From Tanypteryx hageni (lineage: Eukaryota > Arthropoda > Insecta > Odonata > Petaluridae): a DNA stretch of 64,000 bases. The notes beneath the pieces are model-generated. The model did no database searches. It saw only the letters and a program-made list of their open reading frames with translations, and was not told the DNA's origin. The position numbers and the translations under genes are program-made. The stretch lies in the NCBI GenBank assembly GCA_028673005.1, contig CM054114.1, positions 125,889,307 through 125,953,306 of the forward strand. The letters run 5' to 3'. This document shows, piece after piece, positions 10,996 to 21,947 of this stretch (its first letter is position 1; each line of letters opens with the position of its first letter).

Positions 10996-13900
10996 ATAGA
11001 TATTTACAGCAGATATTGTTTACTTCAGTAGGCACGAAGATAGTTATCTTCGACCACAATTAAAAACACGGGAACATTTTTCTAAGTTCAAAGTAAATTA
11101 TGACTTTTTCGTTTGATTTTTCTTGATATTGGCTACTCCTTCGATAAAAATGTACTGAACAAAACAGATGCTATTTGATTAGTTCTACAAATTTAGTATA
11201 TTTTTTGTTATAAGTGATATATTACGAGATATATCGAACAGTTCATTTTTTGTCACCATAAAGTGGCACTCGTAATTAGGCTACGTGGACCATTTACATC
11301 ATTTTCTTATTTTCTTTGCCCTTTTGTCCTAAATTCCAAGTTTGATGAACATGCGCCCAGTAGTTTCTAGATGAACAATACGGACGGACACGACCAGGCC
11401 ATAAGGTGTTCTTTTTTACTTATTGTAAAGAACGACTAAAAAACCTAATAAAATAAATTTGTGTATAAGTTTTGTGCTAAGTAATATTTTCGTTTGGAAG
11501 CCGCAAAAATGTAATTTTCTCAGAAAAAAATCTCTATATGTATATTACCTCTTTAACTTTGAAAATATTTAATACAATACTTTTACGGCTATAATTCGAA
11601 GGCCTTATGACTACAAGGTTATATAATTTCTTGCAATTGCTCATTTAAGATGACTTGAAGTCATATTCAGTGATACTTTTTTGTCTTCTCTTCACGGTCA
11701 AGTTAACAGTGTGTAACAGGTTGGAGACCTGAGTAAGATAGTGTAAGTTTCATTTGCAATTTACTGCTTGGAATGTTGCAGTATTTCATTTAAAATACCC
11801 AAATCAACTTTTACAACCTTCTGCCTCAGTCCAATGAAATAATTCGCAATATGCGGCACTCCAATCACGGTCAGTGTCCACCGGGCTTCCTATAGCACCT
11901 TGTTACCACCCATATCTAGTTTTAGCTTTCCTCTTCTTCAAGTAAACGCGCACACACACAAACACATGCATGCACACATATATCAAGGAAAAGGTTTAAA
12001 CTACCAGTTAACCACAATAAGTTTCCATTGGAATCAAAAAATAAATCATTGAGAAGGACACAGAGACTCAAAGCAGCTCTCGATGGGCCAACACAAACAC
12101 ACGTCTAACCGAAACAAGAAGTTACATATATGTCAAAACTGACCTTCCCTCAAGGGAAACCTGGACTACCAGTTATCACATACCGTTTCTGGTGAAACCC
12201 GATTGGTTTGGGCGTGAAATGTATCTAAGCGTGCCACGCTGATGTTGCGCAAAATATAAAATCTTAGAAATGAAAAATCATTTCCACAGAAGTCCTCGAA
12301 CGATTTGTTTTAACCGGTACAAAATTTTGCTATTACTTTCATATTAATTATGTAAAAAATAAATTCTATTATGCTCCTTTTCAGTTAATTTTTACAGACA
12401 ATTTTTTATATTTATCGACTCATTATACCTTTAATTAATTAATCTATACATTTTCTATGCTGGGTTGGTTTCATTCTTAGGAAAGGTTGACAATGCTGAG
12501 AAGTAATTTAAAACATTTTACTCGATAAACACACAGCTAAAAGTTACACAGAATATATAACTCTGGTATATCTTACAAAAATACTTTTAAAACCAAACTG
12601 CTGCATATCTTCCCACTGGTAATGTGTCGTAAACAAATGTATCCAAATTTACGACTGTACATCGAATAAACAAGTGACACAACAATAATTTATGCAACTC
12701 AAAACAATAGAGTATCTAAGCCTCGTCAGTTCTTCAGCACTCAATGAGAGATTGCACACTTTAGAAATATGCGGGATTTGAAAATTCCGCCAAAAAATGA
12801 AGGGTTAAACAAGTACTCTGAGAGAAGTACTTGAAAAAGAGAGAATAGAATTTTATTTGTTTAACGTGGATGCGTCATACAGCTAAGCAAGGCGCCCATG
12901 ACCCAGTAAATAAAATGAAGCGGCGCAGATTCTCTCTCTCCTCCTCCTCCCTTTCCCCATCACCCCCTCCATCTCTTTTTCTTCTCTCGCCGCCGAGAGG
13001 TTTCGTTTCGCGTGACCTCTGCAACAAGGTGAAGTGACACCGTACGCACACTTGATCTCCGAGGTCGCGGATTGAATGGTGAAAAAAACAAGCATGGCGC
13101 TGGTAGCTTTCAAAAATCATTTCACGTTACATGCCAACATTTAAAATCTCATTGCATGAAAATTCAAGTGAAAAATCCAATGTTAATCACTCAATTGGGC
13201 CATAGATGTGTGTAAAATATCGTGTAACAACAACGAGAAAATAATCCAAAGCAGTTATCGCGAGGAAAAATAAGTTTTTTGACGCATAACATAAAGTCTG
13301 CGATTATAGATGCTGATGAAACACATACAGGGATGAAAAAAGTCAGCGATATCACAATTAAATTGAATTAAATTCACAGAATAAATTTTAAAGAAAGAAA
13401 GGAAGTCTTTCAAACACATTTTTAACATCCAAACCAGATGTATCCTTCTTGACAGTTAGCCATATCGACTCGGAAATTACACCTCAAATGACTGTGCATA
13501 AATCGCATAAATAAGCCAAATTCACTCCAAAGAGTTCAGCAGAAGCATAACAGAGATTTTTCTGCAATGTTAATCTCTCTATTTTTCATTTGAAAAGGCA
13601 ATATAAAAGGAAGTTTCGCGAAATAGCCATCAACGCCGACGTATGCTAAGTTTTAGTTATTATCGTTCGACGTTAGATGGAGGGACGGACAAAGGCGAAG
13701 GATTCCGTGAACTAATCGCTCATGAGCAGTTCAACACTTAAGCGAAGAAAGAGGTATGTTCAACGATTTGCGCAATCAAAGCTTTGCAGTGTTACCCTCT
13801 CCTTTTTCGTTATCTTGTCTTATCTTCATTCAAATACTTACGGAATAAATTCGAGTGAATGTAAGTTTATATTCAGTTTGGTTACTTATGCTGTACATAC

Positions 13901-14249
13901 AGCTTTCAACTCCGTATGTTTATTCTCGCATATTTTTCATTTAATTTGATTGTATGTTCCTTTAGGACACGCGCGCACCGAAAGACCTTTAAAAAATTAC
14001 AATCATACACGAAGTAAATTACAGTGGTAGTGTCTGAAGGCCAAAATGAATCATCACGTTCTATATGTCATATTTTCCGTGAAGAGTACGAAGACTGAAA
14101 TGAAAAAAAGCTTCAGTATACGAATTCTATAGCACATTGGTACTCCTCCATACCAAAATAATTATTTCGGAGCTTACCTGCAGTTTTAATAGCCCACAAA
14201 CATCCCGGAAATTATATCATTTGATCGCCCATCTCATTCTTTACCTTCG
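10996..14249. other. AT-rich non-coding stretch
   Basis: No gene recognised. Minor features are a degenerate CA/CG-type repeat at about 11949-11985, a CT/CCT-rich pyrimidine tract at about 12930-12995, and the words ATACGGACGGACACGACC near 11380 that resemble a motif near RepY at 16238 and 62585. Frames such as 12875-13120 and 13722-13949 show no domain. Confidence 0.55.
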
Positions 14250-14520
14250 CCTTCTTCCACGTTCTATCCTCTACCCTTCCCTCTCCCCCTCCCTTTCCCC
14301 CTCCATCATCCCCTCCCTCTCCCCATCCCTCTTCCTCACTCTCTCCCTCTCACCCTCCCTCTCACCCACCCCTCCCTCTCACCCTCCCCTCCCTCTCACC
14401 CTCCCCTCCCTCTCACCCTCCCCTCCCTCTCACCCTCCCGTTCCCCCTCCTTCTCCCCCTCCCTCTCACTCCTCCCTCTCCCTCATCCCTCTCCCATTCT
14501 ACTCTCTCCCCTCCCCTTTC
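14250..14520. repeat. Pyrimidine-rich minisatellite-like tract
   Basis: About 270 bp of almost pure C/T on the + strand, built from CCCTCCC, CTCTCACC and CCCCTCCCTCTCACCCTC words, with a near-perfect 18-20-bp periodicity around 14365-14430. The long frames running through it (14137-14634, then 14534-15128) are Ser/Pro/Leu-rich translation artefacts. The tract could form triplex (H-DNA) structure. Confidence 0.9.
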
Positions 14521-15048
14521 GGAGTCATATCACGTGCATTCACATCGGCGAATGCTTGGGAATGCGGCGGTGGGAACCAAGACGATCGTTGGAGCAGAGA
14601 CTCCGTTGGCCCTCATCCTTGCCGCACTTCCTAGTCTCCTCGGCAGTCACCATGGATACGATGCCTCCCCTCCCAACCCCCCCTTCTCTTCCTTTTTTTC
14701 CTCCTCGCGGAACCTCCCTCCTTCCCTCCTCTGGCAAAAGTTTCATTCGTTTCATCCCACAGCTCTTCCTCGGCCACTTGCTTTCATTCTTCCTCTTCTT
14801 CCCTTCTTCTTCATGCATAACATTCTCTTTTTCTCCCTCCTTACGTCATTTTACTATCTTTCAAATTCGTTTCTTTTACTCCCATTCTCGTCTATGCTTT
14901 CTTGGTATTACATCTCCATTTTTTCATCCTTTTCCTATCCCTCTTTTCTTTATCCCTTGTTCATGCACCACCTACTGTCATTACTACATTTTTGTAGAAC
15001 ATCGGTATTTAACTTATGAGAACTTATGCCTATCTATTATGCATGTAC

Positions 15049-15110
15049 AGTCATTTCCAAAAGTATTCCAACAATTTGGGCGGCGCCGCTTTCGCGGCAG
15101 ATTGAATATT
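15049..15110. mobile_element. Possible mariner/Tc1-type terminal fragment
   Basis: TA followed by CAGTCATTTCCAAAAGTATT resembles the outer end of Tc1/mariner elements (TA target dinucleotide, then CAGT and a CAAAAGT word). I could not find the complementary right end nearby, so this is only an orphan end or a coincidence. Confidence 0.25.
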
Positions 15111-15544
15111 AACTTCATATCTACGTGAATGTTATGTTAGTCGGTGACTATGTACCAATTCCTGTCGTGACGCCACCTCAGCCTTAATGGTTTATTATTG
15201 TATAAAATACGACGTATTCTTGTATATCGACCGGATTTAACAAAGATTATTCCGCGTATTGGGCTATCGTTTGAACGTACTATTATAATTCGTCATTGTT
15301 ATTTAATAGTCATTCTTGCATCATGATGATAGCGTGAGCAGGGCTAAAGCTAACTCGCTGCGTAATTAGTTCTGATAGTAGAAGCACGAGTGGATTTACG
15401 AATTTCGAACCGACGATTCATCGGATTAATCAAATTTCCCGGTTCGATAGTATTTGTTACATAACGGAAATAGCAAAAATGAAAAGGCCCAACTCTCAAA
15501 AACAGTCGAGATAAATACGTTAAAAAAAACACTTTTGCAGAGTT

Positions 15545-16215
15545 TCTTCTTCCATTACTTGCTACCTGATAGCATTTTCCGTATATTCTACATTAAACAT
15601 CGAAGTAAGAAGTAGGTTTGGATGACGGAAAGCATGAGATTGTAATGCGGTAAATCTTTTTATAATTCATTGAGTTAAATTGTTGTTGCAGCCATCATCA
15701 TTTCGTTTCACTTCGTTATTAAGTGAACCTAATTTTCAGAGACGAGTCGTAGGTAATTGCCAGATAAATCAATCTCCGAACTAAGTATGACAGCTCGGTT
15801 AAACATGCAGATTTCTGAATGATTTCGCAAAGGCTTTTGCGGGTACCACTAGATAGTTTAATTTTTTCGCGCGCACGCAACATTTGGAAAATGAAGAGAA
15901 ATGGATTACATACGACGAAGAAATCAACGAAAATATGCCTTTTTTCTTTACGTATACACAACGTTTGTAAGTGAAAATAAATGGGTAATTTAGGACGAAG
16001 GAGAACTTAAACATGATATTACAACTATTCGAGTAATATATGTATTAAGGAATAGTCGATTGTATTATTAATTAAAATTGATAAGGAAATTAATCGGTGA
16101 ATCAAATATCGATATATCATAGGCATCACTACTGGTATTTCAGTTCGTAGACATTATACTAAACCATTAATATTTTCTTTTTGACATTATATACAATATC
16201 TTTATTCTTTCCTTC
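15545..16215 (-). repeat. Dispersed repeat RepX, copy C (longest uninterrupted)
   Basis: The reverse complement aligns over about 650 bp with the split copy at 21465-21947 plus 24201-24440 and, in its first ~430 bp, with 10565-10995. It provides the uninterrupted sequence of the point where copy B is split: GAGCTGTCATACTTAGTTCG here, versus GAGCAGTCACA, LINE, CGTAGTTCGG in copy B. Short open frames inside (15719-15961 and 15799-16014) contain stops in the other copies, so coding is unlikely. No terminal inverted repeat or target duplication was seen, and the family is unassigned. Confidence 0.82.
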
Positions 16216-16284
16216 CATTTGATGGTCCTTCCGTTGGTCCGTCCGCCGGTACGCTCTATCCAAATCCACGTAAGCGAAAACTTA

Positions 16285-16575
16285 AAACATCCATTTCTTT
16301 CACTTGCAGAATATTATACTTTTGCAGAATTTAATTTGAAGTAATTGACCTACTATATTCGGACAGGGACCATTTTAAAGAAAACTAAACAGAAGCTTAT
16401 TCTTATCTTTGATATTTGACTTCGGTTCGAAATCGCTCAAGTTATACTTATAAATCTTATTTATTGGAAAATTTTAAGTTTTTTTAAGGATGTGTTGCCT
16501 TGCCGAACGTCTCATTGTTAAACCACGAGATTCAACTGTCGTTCTTATAATATATGCGTAAAAAAGCTTTAATGC
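16285..16575 (+). repeat. Dispersed repeat RepY, copy 1
   Basis: Aligns with 62290-62560 in the same orientation. Shared words include TTCACTTGCAG, AATTGACCTAC, GACCATTTTAAAGAAAA and CGAAATCG.TCAA, in the same order and spacing. A CCGTTGGTCCGTCCGCC motif lies just upstream (16238), and a similar GTCCGTCCGC motif lies just downstream of the second copy. The family is not recognised. Confidence 0.7.
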
Positions 16576-17327
16576 TTTAGTACAAGATAGCAGGCGCCCG
16601 AATTATTAATTTCTCCATATATGAAGTATAGAGAAATTGAATTCCTGAAAAATTCAATATTTCAACGAAATACATGTATAAGGTCCCATGACACGTTTGA
16701 ACTATTTTCTCGATGATCTCTGTGGGTGTCTCTGTGACCGGAAATTTGAGGTGCTCAAAAGGTATTACTCATATTAACGCGAAATTTTATATTTGCCATA
16801 TTTGTTAAAGGGGAAAGGGGAAAAAACAGTGGTTTGGTAAAAATCGGTCAACCGGAAGTGGATGCTTACTCTTGTAATTTTTCCATTTTTTGAGATATTT
16901 GCTTTAATGTCTGATAAATGTAAAATAATGCTGGTATAAAATTTGTGAAAAATAACATACTTATAACCTTTGTTGGAAACATTTTCTCATGTAATGCATG
17001 TAAGAAGAGACATTTTAAAAATATCTTTTTTAGCTGCCACAACCACACCATCTACCGCCGACTATTTTAAACCAATTACGCTCCTTTTTATTTCTTAATT
17101 GTTGGAGGTTTGGGGGTATATCCAATATAAGAAGGTTAAGGTCTGAGTTTATATCTTTGTGAAGTCTAAATATTTCACAAGGTTCCTTAAAATATTTATT
17201 ACCAATACCATTTATTACCATTACTTGGGATTTTTAGAAATATTACAGGTATGAAGAAATTCATGTAGTGGCCACAACAGATTTCATTTATAATTGCTTT
17301 AATATTAGATGATGATAAGCATGGCAG
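16576..17327. other. AT-rich stretch before the minisatellite
   Basis: No gene recognised. Around 16690-16800 the text resembles 375-480 (see that entry). Minus-strand frames at 16866-17396 have no family signature, and the last of them runs into the minisatellite. Confidence 0.5.
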
Positions 17328-20300
17328 TGGTGGCAGGGTGAGGGTGGTGAGGGTGGTGGTTAGGGTGGTGGTGGTGAGGGTGATGGTGGTGAGCATGGTG
17401 GTGAGGGTGGTGGTGGTTAGGGTGGTGGTGGTTAGGGTGGTGGTTAGGGTGGTGGTGGTTAAGGTGGTGGTGGTTAGGGTGTTGGTGGTTAGGGTGGTAG
17501 TGGTTAGGGTGGTGGTTAGGGTGGTGGTGAGGGTGGTTGTGGTGGGGGTGGTGATGGTGAGGGTGAGGTGGTGGTGGTCAGGGTGGTGGTGGTTAGGGTG
17601 GTGGTGGTTAGGGTGGTGGTTAGGGTGGTGGTGGTTAGGGTGGTGGTGGTTAGGGTGGTGGTTAGGGTGGTGGTGGTTAGGGTGGTGGTGAGGGTGGTTG
17701 TGGTGGGGGTGGTGGTGGTGAGGGTGAGGTGGTTAGGGTGGTGGTGGTTAGGGTGGTGGTTAGGGTGGTGATGGTTAGGGTGGTGGTGGTTAGTGTGTTG
17801 GTGGTTAGAGTGGTGGCGGTTAGGGTGGTGGTTAGGGTGGTGGTGGTTAGGGTGGTGGTGAGGGTGGTTGTGGTGGGGGTGGTGAGCGTGGTTGTGAGGG
17901 CGGTGAGAGTGGTGGTGAGAATGGTGGTGAAGGTGGTAGTAGTGGTGGTGAGGGTGGTGGTGAGGGGGGTGGTGAGGGTGGTGGTGAGGGTTGTGGTGGT
18001 GGTTAGGGTGGTGGTGGTGAAAGTGTTGGTGGTGAGGGTGATGGTGGTGAGCGTGGTGGTGGTGGTGAGGGTGGTGGTGGTTAGGGTGGTGGTGCTTAGG
18101 GTGGTGGTGAGGGTGGTTGTGGTGGGGGTGGTGAGTGTGGTTGTGAGGGCGGTGAGAGTGGTGGTGAGAATGGTGGTGAAGGTGGTAGTAGTGGTGGTGA
18201 GGGTGGTGGTGAGGGTTGTGGTGGTGGTTAGGGTGGTGGTGGTGAAAGTGTTGGTGGTGAGGGTGATGGTGGTGAGCGTGGTGGTGGTGGTGAGGGTGGT
18301 GGTGGTTAGGGTGGTGGTGGTTAGGGTGGTGGTTAGGGTGGTGGTGGTTAGGGTGGTGGTGGTTAGGGTGGTGGTTAGGGTGGTGGTGGTTAGGGTGGTG
18401 GTGAGGGTGGTTGTGGTGGGGGTGGTGGTGGTGAGGGTGAGGTGGTTAGGGTGGTGGTGGTTAGGGTGGTGGTTAGGGTGGTGATGGTTAGGGTGGTGGT
18501 GGTTAGGGTGGTGGTTAGGGTGGTGGTGGTTAGGGTGGTGGTGAGGGTGATGGTGGTGAGCGTGGTGGTGGTGGTGAGGGTGGTGGTGGTTAGGGTGGTG
18601 GTGGTTAGGGTGGTGGTTAGGGTGGTGGTGGTTAGGGTGGTGGTGGTTAGGGTGGTGGTTAGGGTGGTGGTGGTTAGGGTGGTGGTGAGGGTGGTTGTGG
18701 TGGGGGTGGTGGTGGTGAGGGTGAGGTGGTTAGGGTGGTGGTGGTTAGGGTGGTGGTTAGGGTGGTGATGGTTAGGGTGGTGGTGGTTAGTGTGTTGGTG
18801 GTTAGAGTGGTGGCGGTTAGGGTGGTGGTTAGGGTGGTGGTGGTTAGGGTGGTGGTGAGGGTGGTTGTGGTGGGGGTGGTGAGCGTGGTTGTGAGGGCGG
18901 TGAGAGTGGTGGTGAGAATGGTGGTGAAGGTGGTAGTAGTGGTGGTGAGGGTGGTGGTGAGGGGGGTGGTGAGGGTGGTGGTGAGGGTTGTGGTGGTGGT
19001 TAGGGTGGTGGTGGTGAAAGTGTTGGTGGTGAGGGTGATGGTGGTGAGCGTGGTGGTGGTGGTGAGGGTGGTGGTGGTTAGGGTGGTGGTGCTTAGGGTG
19101 GTGGTGAGGGTGGTTGTGGTGGGGGTGGTGAGTGTGGTTGTGAGGGCGGTGAGAGTGGTGGTGAGAATGGTGGTGAAGGTGGTAGTAGTGGTGGTGAGGG
19201 TGGTGGTGAGGGTTGTGGTGGTGGTTAGGGTGGTGGTGGTGAAAGTGTTGGTGGTGAGGGTGATGGTGGTGAGCGTGGTGGTGGTGGTGAGGGTGGTGGT
19301 GGTTAGGGTGGTGGTGGTTAGGGTGGTGGTTAGGGTGGTGGTGGTTAGGGTGGTGGTGGTTAGGGTGGTGGTTAGGGTGGTGGTGGTTAGGGTGGTGGTT
19401 AGGGTGGTGGTGGTTAGGGTGGTGGTGGTTAGGGTGGTGGTTAGGGTGGTGGTGGTTAGGGTGGTGGTGAGGGTGGTTGTGGTGGGGGTGGTGGTGGTGA
19501 GGGTGAGGTGGTTAGGGTGGTGGTGGTTAGGGTGGTGGTTAGGGTGGTGATGGTTAGGGTGGTGGTGGTTAGTGTGTTGGTGGTTAGAGTGGTGGCGGTT
19601 AGGGTGGTGGTTAGGGTGGTGGTGGTTAGGGTGGTGGTGAGGGTGGTTGTGGTGGGGGTGGTGAGCGTGGTTGTGAGGGCGGTGAGAGTGGTGGTGAGAA
19701 TGGTGGTGAAGGTGGTAGTAGTGGTGGTGAGGGTGGTGGTGAGGGGGGTGGTGAGGGTGGTGGTGAGGGTTGTGGTGGTGGTTAGGGTGGTGGTGGTGAA
19801 AGTGTTGGTGGTGAGGGTGATGGTGGTGAGCGTGGTGGTGGTGGTGAGGGTGGTGGTGGTTAGGGTGGTGGTGCTTAGGGTGGTGGTGAGGGTGGTTGTG
19901 GTGGGGGTGGTGAGTGTGGTTGTGAGGGCGGTGAGAGTGGTGGTGAGAATGGTGGTGAAGGTGGTAGTAGTGGTGGTGAGGGTGGTGGTGAGGGTTGTGG
20001 TGGTGGTTAGGGTGGTGGTGGTGAAAGTGTTGTTGGTGAGGGTGATGGTGGTGAGCGTGGTGGTGGTGGTGAGGGTGGTGGTGGTTAGGGTGGTGGTGGT
20101 TAGGGTGGTGGTTAGGGTGGTGGTGGTTAAGGTGGTGGTTAGGGTGGTGGTTAGGGTGGTGGTGGTTATGGTGGTGGTGGTTAGGGTGGTGGTTAGGGTG
20201 GTGGTGAGGGTGGTTGTGGTGGGGGTGGTGAGTATGGTTGTGAGGGCGGTGAGGGTGGTGGTGAGGGTGGTGGTGAAGGTGGTAGTAGTGGTGGTGAGGG

Positions 20301-21145
20301 TGTAGGTGGTGGTGGTGGTGGTGTTGAGTGTTGGTTTTAGGGTGGTGGTGGTGAGGGTGGTGGTGGTGAGGGTGGTTGTGGTGGGGGTGGTGAGTGTGGT
20401 TGTGAGGGCGGTGAGAGTGGTGGTGAGGGTGGTGGTGAAGGTGGTAGTAGTGGTGGTGAGGGTGTAGGTGGTGGTGAGGGTGGTGGTGGTGTTGAGGGTT
20501 GGTTTTAGGGTGGTGGTGGTGAGGGTGGTGGTGGTGAGGGTGATGGTGGTGAGCGTGGTGGTGAGGGTGGTGGTGGTGAGGGTGATGGTGAGGGTGGTGG
20601 TGGTGAGGGTGGTGGTGGTCAGGGTGGTGGTGGTTAGGGTGGTGGTGGTTATGGTGGTGGTCAGATTGGTGGTGGTTATGGTGGTGGTGAGGGTGGTTGC
20701 GGTGGGGGTGGTGAGGGTGAGGTGGTGGTGAGGGTGGTTGTGAGGGCGGTGAGAATAGTGGTGAGGGTGGTGGTGGTGAGGGTGGTGGTGGTGGTGAGGG
20801 TGGTAGTGGTGGTGGTGAGGGTGGAGGTGGTGGTTAGGGTGTTGTTTGTGGAAAGGGTGGTGTTGGTGGTGAGATTGCTGGTGGTGGTTGTGGTGATAAA
20901 TGTGGTGGTGATGATGAGTGGTGGTGGTGTTGGTGAGGGTGGTGGTGAGGGTGGTGGTGAGAGTGGTGGTGAGAGTGGTGGTGAGGGTGGTGATAAAGGG
21001 TGGTGATGGTGACGGTGGTTATGGTGACGGTGGTTATGGTGATGGTGGTTACGGTGATGGTGGTTAGGGTTGTCGTTGTGATGGTGGTGTTAGTGAGGGT
21101 GGTGATGCCGAGGGTGGTGGTGGTGATGCTGTTGAGGGTCTTGGA
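17328..21145 (+). repeat. 3.8-kb GGT/TTAGGGT minisatellite with higher-order repeats
   Basis: Almost C-free on the + strand. Basic units are GGTGGTGGTTAGGGT (15 bp) and GGTGGTTAGGGT (12 bp), mixed with GGTGAGGGTGGT and GGTTGTGGTGGGGGT variants. A diagnostic segment containing TAGTGTGTTGGTGGTTAGAG recurs at 17791, 18788 and 19570, giving steps of 997 and 782 bp. A second marker, GAAAGTGTTG, occurs in pairs about 225 bp apart within each larger block. Towards 20300-21145 the units become irregular (GTTGAGGGTTGG, then GACGGTGGTTAT) and the array decays. All units are multiples of 3 bp, so long frames of only Val, Arg, Gly and Trp occur; they are not genes. The G-rich strand could form G-quadruplexes or R-loops. 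Confidence 0.97.
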
Positions 21146-21464
21146 GGTTAAAGCAATTATTTAAAATAAATCGGATGTGACAAGAGTAAATACCATTTCT
21201 TAGGTCAGCGATTTTTACCAAAAACCAATCAACTCTTGCCCTTAAAAAAATATCAAATTTATATTTTGCGTTTATACGATTAATAGTATTTGAATTAGAT
21301 CACCTGTTATATTTCTATCGAAAACACACATACACAAATATATATCATAGAGATAATGTTGAAAACGTGTTCAGAAGATTTCAAAACGTGTATTTCCGTT
21401 GAAATCTCGAAATCCATTTTTTTCATGAAAACATAACTTTTCCCATAATACCTTTAGAGTAAGT

Positions 21465-21947
21465 AAAGAAGAGTGGAAAGATGAACATATCATGCTTGCA
21501 TACATGTAAGGCAAACGCATCCTTACAATGTATGTAATCACGTAATAAAAGAAAATATTAATGGCTTAGTGTAATGTCGACGATCTGAAATGCCAGTAGT
21601 GATGCCTATGAAATATCGAATTTTTGATTCACCGATTAATTTCCTTATCAATTATAATTAATGATACAATCGACTATTATTTAAAACATATTTTACTCGA
21701 ATGGTTGTAATATAATCTGTATACTCATGTAATGCCTTCGTCGTAAATTACCCATTTATTTTCACTTACAAACATTGTGTATACGATAAGAAAATAGACT
21801 TATTTGCGATGATTTCTTCGTCGTTGATTATTTATTTCTCTTCATTTTCCAAATGTTGTGTGCGCACGAAAAAATTAAATTATCTAGTGGTACACGCAAT
21901 AACCTTTGCGAAGTTAGTCAGAAGTCTGCATGTTTAACCGAGCAGTC
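21465..21947 (+). repeat. Dispersed repeat RepX, copy B, 5' part
   Basis: Matches copies A and C (TGCCAGTAGTGATGCC, TTTCACTTACAAACATTGTG, AATTATCTAGTGGTACACGC, GCATGTTTAACCGAGC) and stops abruptly at about 21947, where the LINE begins. The rest of the copy resumes at 24201. Together the two parts make a full copy interrupted by a 2.25-kb insertion. Confidence 0.85.

Noticed and set aside
14137..15128. Ser/Pro/Leu-rich frames of 161-190 codons
   Set aside because: They run through a pyrimidine tract; no signal peptide plus domain, and equivalent frames exist in other phases.
17338..21006. Long Val/Arg/Trp-rich open frames (up to 274 codons)
   Set aside because: They are translations of GGT-based units whose lengths are multiples of three; composition is two or three residues only, starts and stops follow unit variants, and there is no domain.
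17328..21145. Interstitial telomere (TTAGGG)n
   Set aside because: TTAGGG occurs only once per 12- or 15-bp unit, never in head-to-tail hexamers, so it is a by-product of GGT/GGGT units rather than telomeric DNA.
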